Positions 34,270 to 42,988 of a stretch of 64,000 nucleotides of DNA are shown here, one piece after another. The first letter of the stretch is position 1, and every line of letters starts with the position of its first letter. Under the pieces are notes generated by a model. It was given only the letters and a program-made list of their open reading frames with translations. It was not told the origin of the DNA and made no database searches. The DNA lies in assembly GCA_050908895.1 (NCBI GenBank), contig CP171222.1, forward strand, positions 1,674,001 to 1,738,000, written 5' to 3'. The position numbers and the translations under genes are program-made. This DNA comes from S5-A14a sp050908895. GTDB taxonomy: Bacteria; Bacillota; Clostridia; Peptostreptococcales; Anaerovoracaceae.

Positions 34270-34873
34270 TTGAGAACTGCTCCTTTTCCAAAGCTTTAGC
34301 TAACATTTGTAAGGCTTTAGCTCTATGACTTATCTGATTTTTTATGTCTGAATCAATCATGCCAAAAGTGCTGCCATATCCGTCTGGCACAAACAGTGGA
34401 TCATATCCAAAACCGTTTCTTCCAGCTTCCTTGTCTATTATATGTCCTTTACATTCTCCTCTTGCTACAATTTTTCTTTCATCCGGGAAGACCACGGTAA
34501 TTACAGATACAAATTTAGCTCTTCTTTCTTTGTATGGAATATCCGAAAGTAGATGTAACAATTTTTCATTATTCTTCTTATCGTCGTGGCCATCGCCTGC
34601 AAATCTGGCAGAGTACACTCCCGGTGCACCACCTAAGGCTTCTACCATTAATCCCGAATCATCTGCAATAGTAGGTTTTCCACATATATCCATAATTACC
34701 TTGGCTTTAATATATGAATTTTCTTCAAAGGTTGAACCATTTTCCTCGATTTCTAAGTCTTTAGGAATTCCGGCATCATCACGGGATATAACTTCAATTC
34801 CGAATCTTTTTGTAACCTTTGAAATTTCTTCTATTTTGTGTTTGTTACTTGACGCCACAATAAATGTATCCAT
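34259..34873 (-). CDS. rdgB: RdgB/HAM1 XTP/dITP pyrophosphatase
   Basis: 204 aa from ATG 34873. Removes deaminated purine triphosphates. Motifs: IVASSNKHKIEEI near the start, ADDSGLMVEALGGAPGVYSARFAG with the catalytic and metal residues, GFGYDPLFVPDG, and ISHRAKAL near the end. The ATG three codons upstream (34882) overlaps AGGATGG, so the internal Met is favoured. First gene of the operon that runs to PAP2. Confidence 0.95.
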   Translation of the reverse strand: MDTFIVASSNKHKIEEISKVTKRFGIEVISRDDAGIPKDLEIEENGSTFEENSYIKAKVIMDICGKPTIADDSGLMVEALGGAPGVYSARFAGDGHDDKKNNEKLLHLLSDIPYKERRAKFVSVITVVFPDERKIVARGECKGHIIDKEAGRNGFGYDPLFVPDGYGSTFGMIDSDIKNQISHRAKALQMLAKALEKEQFSNGD

Positions 34874-34907
34874 TATTTCCATCCTATTTCTATATATTTT
34901 ACTTGTA

Positions 34908-34916
34908 ATTATACCA
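34908..34916 (-). promoter_or_regulatory. Extended -10 promoter of the rdgB operon
   Basis: TGG-TATAAT on the minus strand (34916-34908), about 35 bases before the rdgB start, without a recognisable -35. Confidence 0.55.
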
Positions 34917-34944
34917 TAGTCATCAGATATTTTCTATGAAATCA

Positions 34945-34977
34945 GAAAAGGATCAGGACTTCAAATCCCAATCCTTT
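34945..34977 (-). terminator. Probable terminator of the alanine symporter gene
   Basis: AAAGGAT / ATCCTTT arms (34947-34953 and 34971-34977) plus an inner GGA/TCC pair; TTTTCTGATTT follows on the minus strand. Confidence 0.5.
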
Positions 34978-35013
34978 ATATACTCAAGTTAAGAGAATTT
35001 TCTATGAACACTG

Positions 35014-36432
35014 CTACATCTTCGTTTTATCATAAATTGGATATCTCTTAAAATAATCTTTAACCAGCTTAAAGAATGTACCGCTCAATAGGAGTACGGC
35101 TATTAAGTTTGGTATTACCATCAGCCCGTTGAATGTATCAGAGACACTCCATATTATACCAAGATCAACTGTCGCTCCTATTATAGCTACAAAAGAGTAT
35201 AGAACCGCAAAAGGTTTCAAAATTTTTGATCCAAGTATATATTCTACACATCGTGACCCATATAGTCCCCATCCTAAAATAGTTGAAAAAGCAAAGCACA
35301 CAAGAGCCACAGCTGTAAATAATGATACCCACTCACCATATGTAGTTACGAACCCGCCTATCGTTAATTCTGCACCTGCTGCTTTACCATATAAGATTGA
35401 TTCTCCGCTACATAAAATTACCAGTGATGTCAATGTACAGATTACTACAGTATCTATAAATACTTCAAACACACCATAGAGGCCTTGTCTAACCGGCTCT
35501 GTAGTATCTGCTGATGCATGAGAAATCGATCCGGTTCCCAAACCAGCTTCGTTAGAGAATATTCCTCTTGACACTCCTCTTTTAACACTTAAAAACATCG
35601 AACCAACAACACCCCCTGTAGCTGCTGTAGGGTTGAAAGCTCCTTCAAAAATCATGGCAAACACACTCGGGACATTTTTAATATTAATAAGTACTACACC
35701 AAGAGCAAGAATTATATATATTGCCGCCATGAATGGTACTAATTTTTCGGTTACAGCTCCTATTCTCTTTATTCCTCCAAGAAGAACAAAAAGAACTAAT
35801 GTAGTAATTATTATACCTATTGCTAAGTTAACTGTACTCAAGCTATCGGCTTCAACAACATTAAAGTTTATTAAAGCCGTATCTATAGCGGTAGTTATAG
35901 TATTTACTTGGGTAGCATTTCCTGTTCCCAAAACTGTTAATGCACCTAGGGCTGAAAATAAATAAGCGAGCCACTGCCAGTTTCTAGATAAACCGTTTTT
36001 TATGTAATACATAGGCCCTCCGACCCAGTCTCCATGTGCATTTTTCTCTCGGAAATTAACAGCAAGAGTAACTTCTGCAAACTTTGTGCACATTCCCAAA
36101 ATAGCTGCAATCCACATCCAGAAAATAGCTCCAGGGCCACCTATGGCAATTGCACCTGCAACACCGGCAATATTTCCTGTTCCAACAGTAGCAGCAAGTG
36201 CTGTTGTTAAGGATTGAAAGGGAGTAGTGGAACCCTCAGCAGCTTCAGTCTTAGTGAAAATTTTACCTACAGCAACTTTAACTGCATATAAAAATTTACG
36301 AAACTGAATAAATTTTGTGCCAAAAGTAAGGAAAATTCCCACGCCAATAACGCATATCATAGCAGGAACTCCCCACACAATATCGTTAATCATAGCATTA
36401 AATTTAGTAATTTGATCTAGCATAAATAACAC
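35014..36432 (-). CDS. Sodium:alanine symporter, AGCS family
   Basis: 472 aa, about ten to eleven membrane helices. Family signature GTGNIAGVAGAIAIGGPGAIFWMW (seen as GTGNIAGVAGAI) and the YYIKNGL segment, with SNEAGLGTGSISHASADT in the middle. Na+-coupled uptake of alanine or glycine fits a cell with a Na+ V-ATPase. GAGGTG lies before the ATG; a second Met two codons in is possible. No glycine riboswitch was seen upstream. Confidence 0.93.
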   Translation of the reverse strand: MLFMLDQITKFNAMINDIVWGVPAMICVIGVGIFLTFGTKFIQFRKFLYAVKVAVGKIFTKTEAAEGSTTPFQSLTTALAATVGTGNIAGVAGAIAIGGPGAIFWMWIAAILGMCTKFAEVTLAVNFREKNAHGDWVGGPMYYIKNGLSRNWQWLAYLFSALGALTVLGTGNATQVNTITTAIDTALINFNVVEADSLSTVNLAIGIIITTLVLFVLLGGIKRIGAVTEKLVPFMAAIYIILALGVVLINIKNVPSVFAMIFEGAFNPTAATGGVVGSMFLSVKRGVSRGIFSNEAGLGTGSISHASADTTEPVRQGLYGVFEVFIDTVVICTLTSLVILCSGESILYGKAAGAELTIGGFVTTYGEWVSLFTAVALVCFAFSTILGWGLYGSRCVEYILGSKILKPFAVLYSFVAIIGATVDLGIIWSVSDTFNGLMVIPNLIAVLLLSGTFFKLVKDYFKRYPIYDKTKM

Positions 36433-36659
36433 CTCAATTATAATAACTGCGCTTCAATAAAATTTAGTATTGTAGCATAATAAACTCACAATGATATTCT
36501 ATACTATATATCCCAAGTATTCAATAGTCAGAAGAAATTTTTGCATATTTTTTAGTACAAAATTTATACGCACTTTTATTCACACATTATCTCGTGGTGA
36601 TAAATGCAACTTATCAGTTCAATTAAGAATTATTTACCTGACATCAAAATCACATTAAT
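36433..36659. other. AT-rich upstream region of the symporter gene
   Basis: No gene or clear riboswitch. The minus strand has scattered TACAAT/TATAAT hexamers without well-placed -35 boxes. I see no stronger signal. Confidence 0.4.
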
Positions 36660-36687
36660 ATTGACAATTAACTATCTAATTGTCAAT
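36660..36687. promoter_or_regulatory. 11-bp inverted repeat holding TTGACA on both strands
   Basis: ATTGACAATTA (36660-36670), loop ACTATC, TAATTGTCAAT (36677-36687). Could be an operator or stem; seven bases from the terminator of the yqeY operon. Confidence 0.4.
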
Positions 36688-36693
36688 TATGTA

Positions 36694-36729
36694 AATATCC
36701 CCCAAAGAGATATCTCTTTGGGGGATATT
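36694..36729 (-). terminator. Long palindromic terminator after yqeY
   Basis: A perfect 36-base palindrome: arm AATATCCCCCAAAGAGAT and its complement. It lies nine bases past the yqeY stop. The minus-strand tail ATTTACATAATT is A/T-rich but not a pure U run. Confidence 0.7.
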
Positions 36730-36737
36730 GTAATCAT

Positions 36738-37184
36738 CTAGCTTAAATATTCAGTTACTGCTTTCCTGACCGCATTGCCGTCGGCAACACCCTTAAGTTT
36801 TTCCATTACGGCTCCCATTAACTTGCCCATATTTTCTTTGCCTCCATCTATTCCCATAGACTTAGCAATTTCAGAAACTTTTAAATTAATTTCTTCTGTC
36901 GATAACTGGGCAGGTAAGTAACTTTCCAGAATCTTGATTTCTGCGTTATAAGCTTCCGCTAGGTCTCTACGTCCAGCTGTCTCAAAATCTGCCAGAGCGT
37001 CTTTTCTCATCTTTACTTGCTTTGCAAGAATCGGTACAATTTCCTCATCAGAAAGTTCTACACGATTGTCAACCTCATATTGTTTAATCGCAGCACGTGC
37101 AAAACTTATGGTGTCTTTAGCAACCTTATCATGGGCCTTCATAGCCTCCTTAAGGTCAGCCATTAGTTTATCTTTTAATCCCAT
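36738..37184 (-). CDS. GatB/YqeY domain protein
   Basis: 148 aa, all-helical. MGLKDKLMADLKEAMKAHDKVAKDTISFARAAIK at the start and the tail GKLMGAVMEKLKGVADGNAVRKAV are family marks. YqeY proteins resemble the tRNA-binding tail of GatB and are found beside rpsU in many Firmicutes, as here (2-base gap after S21). Molecular role is not established. Confidence 0.92.
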   Translation of the reverse strand: MGLKDKLMADLKEAMKAHDKVAKDTISFARAAIKQYEVDNRVELSDEEIVPILAKQVKMRKDALADFETAGRRDLAEAYNAEIKILESYLPAQLSTEEINLKVSEIAKSMGIDGGKENMGKLMGAVMEKLKGVADGNAVRKAVTEYLS

Positions 37185-37186
37185 AA

Positions 37187-37366
37187 TTAGTACTTCCTTG
37201 CCTTCTTTCTTGCAGCTTCAGACTTCTTCTTTCTCCTAACGCTAGGCTTCTCGTAGTGCTCTCTCTTTCTAAGCTCGCTCATCACGCCATCTCTGGCGCA
37301 AGATCTCTTAAATCTCTTAAGTGCACTCTCCAAGCTCTCGTTTTCTCTTACGATTACCTGTGCCAT
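37187..37366 (-). CDS. rpsU: 30S ribosomal protein S21
   Basis: 59 aa from ATG 37366; the longer frame starts with a GTG inside the AGGAGGTG ribosome site and is not used. MAQVIVRENESLESALKRFKR, followed by a basic C-terminus (RRKKSEAARKKARKY), is typical of S21. First gene of the rpsU-yqeY operon, behind a strong promoter. Confidence 0.96.
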   Translation of the reverse strand: MAQVIVRENESLESALKRFKRSCARDGVMSELRKREHYEKPSVRRKKKSEAARKKARKY

Positions 37367-37432
37367 ATTCCAATTCACCTCCTGACATACATGAAATATA
37401 GTGTCCTAAGCGATTACGCAGATGACCTATAT

Positions 37433-37461
37433 ATTATACTATCTCTTAATGGTATTTGCAA
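37433..37461 (-). promoter_or_regulatory. Promoter of rpsU-yqeY
   Basis: Minus strand: -35 TTGCAA (37461-37456), 17-base spacer, -10 TATAAT (37438-37433). Leader of about 60 bases. Confidence 0.8.
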
Positions 37462-37561
37462 GGGAAAAACCCTACAATGTATTCTAAGGAATTTAACATA
37501 AGATACCATTCATGGGATAAAACCGAATTTTATCAATATACAATCTAAAATTCCCCAGCTG

Positions 37562-39019
37562 TTATTTACATTCTTTCAATAAGCTAACCAAGAAATCAAA
37601 TACTCTTTCAGTTGATGAAATTGAAAGTCTTTCATCCGGAGTATGTACTCCATCCATATCCGGTCCAATTGAAATACAGTCCAAGCCGTCTATTTTACCA
37701 GCGAAAAGTCCACATTCTAGACCGGCGTGAATCGCTTCAATTTTCGGTTCTTTTCCGTACATTCCTACAAATACTTCAATAGCTTTTTCTCTTAGTGATG
37801 AATCTGCCATGTATTCCCAGCCCGGATATGCTCCCGAAAGCTCTGTCTTTCCGCCTAAAAATTTTGCTAAAACACTTAACTTATCTACAAGCATATCTCT
37901 TCTGCTATCAGAAGAGCTTCTCACAGCATAAGTTGCTGATACTGTAGTTTCTTCGGTCTTAAGAATGCCCAAGTTTAAACTTGTTTCTACCAGGCCGTCA
38001 ATCTCTTTTGACATATTCTGCACACCATATGGTGTAAGCACGAGATAGTTAATAACCCTCTCTGTTGAATCTGCATCAAGAACGAGATTTTTTGTTGTAT
38101 CATCAAAGGTAATTTCTACATTAATTCCAGGATCTGTTGCCTTATATTCATGGTTTATTGTAGCTTTAAATTCAGCAACGATTTCTGATATATTTCGTAT
38201 CTGTTCGTCTCCTAACTTATCAAAAATTATAACGGCTTCTGAAAGTTTTGTAATAGCATTGTCTTTGGATCCACCATTCACTGTGACAAGATTATAATTA
38301 TATTTTTTTCTAATTTCATTAAGAATTCTTCCCAGCAAAATATTTGCGTTTGCACGTTCTTTGTCAATTTGAATTCCTGAATGTCCACCTAAAAGACCAC
38401 TTATCTTCAGATTAGCTTTTTGACCTTCTATTTCTTCTTTGTCTATCTTTAAAGAATTCTTTAAAGTTATTCCGCCCGCACAGCTTACAGTAAAGATTCC
38501 CTCTTCCTCAGAATCAATGTTAATGAATTTTTTTGCAGTCAATTTTGATACATCTATTGAAGCCGCACCTAAAAGTCCCACTTCTTCATCTGCAGTTGCA
38601 ATAAATTCTATTCTAGGATGTTCATATTCTTCACTATCTAGAATAGATAAACCCATGGCAACTGCAATTCCATTGTCTCCTCCTAAAGTAGTACCATTTG
38701 CCTTAACCCAGTCTCCGTCAACGTAGATTTCAAGTCCATCCTTGGCAAAGTCTATATTTGATTCAGGGGTCTTTTCACATACCATATCCATGTGACCTTG
38801 TAGGATAACCGGTTCTGAATTTTCGTAACCCGCTGTTGCATCCTTAATTATAATAATGTTATTATCCTCATCCTGATAACAGGTAAGGTTTCTTTCCTCA
38901 GCAAATTTTTTAAGATAGTCACTAATTTGCTTTGTATTATATGAACCGTGAGGTATTTCACAAATATCCTCAAAAAACTCAAACACTTTCTTCGGTTTTA
39001 AATCACCTAAAACTCTCAT
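37562..39019 (-). CDS. pepD: Aminoacyl-histidine dipeptidase (PepD, M20 family)
   Basis: 485 aa, full length for the PepD/carnosinase-like group. Di-zinc ligands in LQGHMDMV (His, Asp), GGDNGIAVAMG, ATADEEVGLLGA with the catalytic Glu and metal Glu, and INIDSEEEGIF; last His in IHAGLECGLF region. The lid domain spans about residues 190-370. It ends a peptide-use operon (OPT, PqqD-like, membrane protein, PepD), so it likely degrades imported dipeptides. A weak hairpin GAATTTTA/TAAAATTC (37525-37553) follows the stop. Confidence 0.93.
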   Translation of the reverse strand: MRVLGDLKPKKVFEFFEDICEIPHGSYNTKQISDYLKKFAEERNLTCYQDEDNNIIIIKDATAGYENSEPVILQGHMDMVCEKTPESNIDFAKDGLEIYVDGDWVKANGTTLGGDNGIAVAMGLSILDSEEYEHPRIEFIATADEEVGLLGAASIDVSKLTAKKFINIDSEEEGIFTVSCAGGITLKNSLKIDKEEIEGQKANLKISGLLGGHSGIQIDKERANANILLGRILNEIRKKYNYNLVTVNGGSKDNAITKLSEAVIIFDKLGDEQIRNISEIVAEFKATINHEYKATDPGINVEITFDDTTKNLVLDADSTERVINYLVLTPYGVQNMSKEIDGLVETSLNLGILKTEETTVSATYAVRSSSDSRRDMLVDKLSVLAKFLGGKTELSGAYPGWEYMADSSLREKAIEVFVGMYGKEPKIEAIHAGLECGLFAGKIDGLDCISIGPDMDGVHTPDERLSISSTERVFDFLVSLLKECK

Positions 39020-39408
39020 TTTGTTGCCTCCTTTTTATCAGGTAGTCTATATTCTTTGTCCTGCCTTTTCTTATTTTCGTTTCCCGGGGATTGGACAATA
39101 TAGCCTTTTTCTAACATGTAGTCCAGAAGACTATCTTGGAAGGCTCTGCCATCTTTAATTATAGCCTTTTTACTAGATCCAAATTCTCTAGCAGATATAT
39201 CTTTAATAACAAATCCTATTCCCTTAAGGGATATGGTTTCATGAGTCTTTAAATATTTTACAACCCTTAAAGCTCCGTTGTTAAGAAGCATATCTCTCAG
39301 CCTCTCATCTTCAGTCATTCTTTTTTTCATCCCTATTAAATATAGCGTTGCTGATGCGATGGCAAATAGTATAACTCCTATAATTATGGTTCCAGTTTGA
39401 CCTAACAT
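39016..39408 (-). CDS. Small membrane-anchored protein of unknown function
   Basis: 130 aa. One N-terminal membrane helix (about residues 6-26, GTIIIGVILFAIASATLYLI), then a basic cytoplasmic part with KRMTEDERLRDMLLNNGALRVVKYLKTH and a possible winged-helix-like fold up to residue 105 (QDSLLDYMLEKGYI). I do not recognise the family. Its start follows the PqqD-like gene by one base, and its stop overlaps the pepD start by 4, so all are translated together. It could regulate or anchor the peptide-use proteins. Confidence 0.6.
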   Translation of the reverse strand: MLGQTGTIIIGVILFAIASATLYLIGMKKRMTEDERLRDMLLNNGALRVVKYLKTHETISLKGIGFVIKDISAREFGSSKKAIIKDGRAFQDSLLDYMLEKGYIVQSPGNENKKRQDKEYRLPDKKEATK

Positions 39409-39409
39409 A

Positions 39410-39757
39410 TTATTTGTCCAGCTTCCTATAAGTTATATATTTTACATCTTTAAGTCTATAGATGTAATTGATAAGTCTTTCATAGAGAGGTTCCGCCCTC
39501 TTCCCAAACTCCTGAGATACTGCTTGACCTATTTCTCCTATATTTTTTTCCCCATCTATTTGTTTCCAAACAAAACTTCCAAATTCATCCAAATGAATAT
39601 TAGAAATCTCTGGACGACCAAAGAATTTCTGGGCAAGTTTATTGTATAGTCCCTTGTTTACTTGTTTGATAATTACTAAATCGTCTTTCTCTTCCCAACA
39701 AATATCCCCGCTTATAACGGGGATATTGTCGAGATAATTCTCTTTATTTTTTTTCAT
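39410..39757 (-). CDS. PqqD-family (RRE-like) protein
   Basis: 115 aa. The central and C-terminal part NIHLDEFGSFVWKQIDGEKNIGEIGQAVSQEFG followed by RLINYIYRL matches PqqD-type winged-helix peptide-recognition domains (seen as LDEFGSFVWKQIDG). PqqD partners usually hand a precursor peptide to a radical SAM enzyme, yet no such enzyme or precursor is visible here. It lies between the OPT oligopeptide transporter (25 bases upstream) and the membrane protein, hinting at peptide handling. Assignment rests on motif and size. Confidence 0.72.
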   Translation of the reverse strand: MKKNKENYLDNIPVISGDICWEEKDDLVIIKQVNKGLYNKLAQKFFGRPEISNIHLDEFGSFVWKQIDGEKNIGEIGQAVSQEFGKRAEPLYERLINYIYRLKDVKYITYRKLDK

Positions 39758-39782
39758 AATTGAAATTTACTTCTCTTATTTC

Positions 39783-41714
39783 TTATTTATTATGTTTTCT
39801 AACCGCATACATATACATTGTTACCAATAGCACTGCAAAAGCAGCCAGTCCTACAAGATTTCCAACTTCCGGACTGAGGTTTAGGGTTTTGGTTAGATTG
39901 ATTACATCGCTAAGCGACTTATCCTTACTAACATTAATAACCGCAAATACTGCAAGTAGGATACCAACAAGACCTTCTCCTGCAATCAGTCCAGATGAAT
40001 AAAGTATTCCAGATGTAAGAGCTTCTTCCTTTACCTCTTCGCTTGCATGTTTCTTCTTTTCGATGAATAGTTTTAACAATCCACCAGCCATTAAAGGTGT
40101 TGATAGGTGAATCGGTAGATATACACCAATAGCTACCGGAAGTACAGGAATCTGCAAAATTTCTAAAACAATTGCAATAAATACTCCGGTAAATACCATG
40201 CTCCATGGTAAGTTTGATCCCATTACGCCTTCAATTACAAGCTTCATTAGAGTAGCCTGTGGTGCCGGAAGTTCCTTTCCACCATAGCCCCAAGCATTGT
40301 TTAGAAGATATAGGATACCTGCGATTGCAAGACCTGATGAAATAACACCAACTACTTCACCCCATTGTTGCTTATAGGGGGTAGCACCTACAATATATCC
40401 CGTCTTAAGGTCTTGAGACATGTCTCCTGCCATAGCAGCAACAATACATATAACCGTACCGATCATAATAGCTGCTGCCATCCCGGTTGGGCCTGTTTGT
40501 CCAATTTCTTTTAAAATAATTGTAGATATTATAAGTGTTGCGATTGCCATACCTGATACAGGGTTATTAGAAGACCCTACTAGACCTACCATTCTAGAAG
40601 AAACTGTCGCAAAGAAAAATCCGAAGATAACAATTAAAATTGCACTCACAATATTAATTGGAATACTTGGGTGTAATACCAAAACAGCTACTGCTAAAAT
40701 CAGCATAAGTAAAATCGGACCATAGCTTAAATCTTTGGATGTCCTATCAATAGTTATGCCACCGGTTCCGGATTTAAGGCTCTTCATACTTTCAGCAAAA
40801 GTCTTAATTATAAGAGGCAATGATTTAATAAGTGAAATAATTCCACCTGTTGCTACAGCACCGGCCCCGACATATCTGATATAGTTGTTCCATAAATCCC
40901 AATAGCCTAGTTCCGTAATTGGTGCTTTTGCCGGATACAGTACTACATCCCCGCCAAATGTCTTAATAAGTGGCATAATGATAAACCATGATGTAACACC
41001 TCCTGCGAGCATCCATGAGGAAATCTTAGGTCCGCATATATATCCTACTCCTGCCAAGGCTGGAAGCACATCCATACCGATACCTGCTCCGGGAATCGCT
41101 TTTACCTCATAGTCAACTTCACTAGGGAACACCTTAAGCCCATCAGCAATAAATTTATAAATAGCGGCGATTCCAAGTCCGGCAAATACCGTGCCTGCTT
41201 TAGTCCCACCTTCTTCTCCGGCAATAAGTACTTCTGCACATGCTGTCCCCTCCGGATATGGTAATGTTCCGTGTTCTTTAACGATAAGTGCTTTTCTTAG
41301 TGGAATCATGAATACAATTCCAAGGAACCCTCCTGCGATTGCTACACATGCAATTACTGCATATGAAGGAACTGTTCCTATTCCATCCTGTGCCCACATA
41401 AATACAGCCGGTAATGTAAATATTGCACCTGCAGCCAAAGATTCTCCTGCCGAACCAATGGTCTGAACCATATTGTTTTCTAAAATGGAATCTTTTCTAA
41501 GAATTAATCTAATAATGCCCATTGAAATTACAGCAGCCGGAATTGATGCGGATACTGTCATTCCTACTCTCAGTCCCAGATATGCATTTGCTGCACCAAA
41601 TATGACTGAAAGCAAAACACCTAGTATAATAGATGTTACGGTAAACTCCGGTAGCACTTTATCAGCCGGTATAAATGGCTTAAAAGTACTCATTGGTTTA
41701 CTATTCTTGTCCAT
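39783..41714 (-). CDS. OPT-family oligopeptide transporter
   Basis: 643 aa, about fourteen to sixteen membrane helices. N-terminal EFTVTSIILGVLLSVIFGAANAYLGL and the AGESLAAGAIFTLPA segment are signatures of bacterial OPT proteins, and EGTACAEVLIAGEEGG follows. Such proteins import oligopeptides, some with metal chelates, by ion symport. Good AAAGGAG site before the ATG. First gene of the operon ending with PepD. Confidence 0.93.
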   Translation of the reverse strand: MDKNSKPMSTFKPFIPADKVLPEFTVTSIILGVLLSVIFGAANAYLGLRVGMTVSASIPAAVISMGIIRLILRKDSILENNMVQTIGSAGESLAAGAIFTLPAVFMWAQDGIGTVPSYAVIACVAIAGGFLGIVFMIPLRKALIVKEHGTLPYPEGTACAEVLIAGEEGGTKAGTVFAGLGIAAIYKFIADGLKVFPSEVDYEVKAIPGAGIGMDVLPALAGVGYICGPKISSWMLAGGVTSWFIIMPLIKTFGGDVVLYPAKAPITELGYWDLWNNYIRYVGAGAVATGGIISLIKSLPLIIKTFAESMKSLKSGTGGITIDRTSKDLSYGPILLMLILAVAVLVLHPSIPINIVSAILIVIFGFFFATVSSRMVGLVGSSNNPVSGMAIATLIISTIILKEIGQTGPTGMAAAIMIGTVICIVAAMAGDMSQDLKTGYIVGATPYKQQWGEVVGVISSGLAIAGILYLLNNAWGYGGKELPAPQATLMKLVIEGVMGSNLPWSMVFTGVFIAIVLEILQIPVLPVAIGVYLPIHLSTPLMAGGLLKLFIEKKKHASEEVKEEALTSGILYSSGLIAGEGLVGILLAVFAVINVSKDKSLSDVINLTKTLNLSPEVGNLVGLAAFAVLLVTMYMYAVRKHNK

Positions 41715-41766
41715 ATAAATTGTCTCCTTTCAAAATTTTGTCTAAATAAAGTCCAAGACTATTTTA

Positions 41767-41775
41767 ATTATACCA
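41767..41775 (-). promoter_or_regulatory. Extended -10 promoter of the OPT-pepD operon
   Basis: TGG-TATAAT on the minus strand (41775-41767), about 45 bases before the OPT start, with only a weak -35 (TTTATA). The rest of the gap to 41901 is A/T-rich without a gene. Confidence 0.55.
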
Positions 41776-41901
41776 CATTTTTATTTAATATAAAAGCACA
41801 TTGAACAGATAAAGCATATAATTTTTAGTTATAAATATAAATTAATCGCTAGATTTTATGTTAATCCAAACAAAATTTTATAAATTAAATTCTCAGAAAT
41901 A

Positions 41902-42786
41902 TCATTCAATATTTTGAATCTGTTCTCTTATTTTTTCTATTTCAGCTTTTCCTTCTAATACTAATTTTGTAAGTTGGAGATCATTAGCTTTTGCTCCAAT
42001 CGTATTTGCCTCCCGATTCATCTCTTGTACTAGAAAATCTAACTTTTTTCCTTTGCTTCCGCTCTCTTTTGATACAAGTGTTTTTAATTGTTTAAGGTGA
42101 CTTGCTAATCTTGTAAGTTCTTCATCGATACTAGCTTTATCCGCAAAAATTGCAACTTCCATGGCAATCTTATCTTCCGGAATATTAGTATCTTTATCTA
42201 GAATTTGACCAATTCTATCTCTCAACCTTATCTTATAATTTTCAGGTATATATGCAGCTAATGGTCTCATTTTTTCCAATATCGACTGCAAAGCACTTTG
42301 TCTCTCCAATATATCCTCTGCTAATGCAATGCCTTCTATATGTCTCATCTTATCTAGATTTTTTGTTGCATCGGAAGTAGCCGCTAAAATAGCTTCAAGA
42401 ATTTCATCTCTATTTTCTTTTTCCGGAGTTACCACGATTACTTCCGGCAATTTAGCAAGCATTTCCAATTTTGGTTTTTCTTCCAGTCCACAGGCATTAG
42501 ATAAAGAAGATAACTTCTTCATATATTCTGAAGCTAATTTTGTATTTACAGTCACATTTACTGTTTCTTCTTTTAGATTTTCCAAGGAAAGTTGTACTTC
42601 CACCTTGCCACGGTTTAAAATTCTCTTTATTTCCTTTTTCATATCTTCTTCCGCAAAGGCGAAAGTCCTAGGAATTCGGAAATTAAAATCTGTATATTTG
42701 TGATTTACAGCTTTAAGTTCAACTACTACGCTATATTTTTCATTCTTATACTCGCCTCTTCCGAAGCCTGTCATACTTTTAATCAT
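41902..42786 (-). CDS. YicC/YloC-family endoribonuclease
   Basis: 294 aa from ATG 42786, which has AAGGA six bases upstream; the ATG seven codons earlier overlaps that site. Starts with MIKSMTGFGRGE, the family signature, then VVELKAVNHKYTDFNFRIP, and ends with KKLDFLVQEMNREANTIGAKA and VLEGKAEIEKIREQIQN. YicC/YloC proteins form ring-shaped endoribonucleases acting in RNA turnover. Divergent from rqcH. Confidence 0.94.
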   Translation of the reverse strand: MIKSMTGFGRGEYKNEKYSVVVELKAVNHKYTDFNFRIPRTFAFAEEDMKKEIKRILNRGKVEVQLSLENLKEETVNVTVNTKLASEYMKKLSSLSNACGLEEKPKLEMLAKLPEVIVVTPEKENRDEILEAILAATSDATKNLDKMRHIEGIALAEDILERQSALQSILEKMRPLAAYIPENYKIRLRDRIGQILDKDTNIPEDKIAMEVAIFADKASIDEELTRLASHLKQLKTLVSKESGSKGKKLDFLVQEMNREANTIGAKANDLQLTKLVLEGKAEIEKIREQIQNIE

Positions 42787-42988
42787 ATTTTTTCCTTCTA
42801 AATTCATTACTTATTTCCTAAAAAAATTATAATATAGGTAGTTTGACTTTTCAACAAGCCAATTGTAGAAAACAAATTAATTACATGATTTATAAGGAAA
42901 TTTTTATTTTATCTACCATTCATATGGATAATTGATATATAATTAATGAGTAGATATTTAAGATAAAGGTAACAGGTTAGGAGAACAA

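Noticed and set aside
36433..36737. Glycine riboswitch before the alanine symporter
   Set aside because: No conserved glycine-aptamer core seen on the minus strand.
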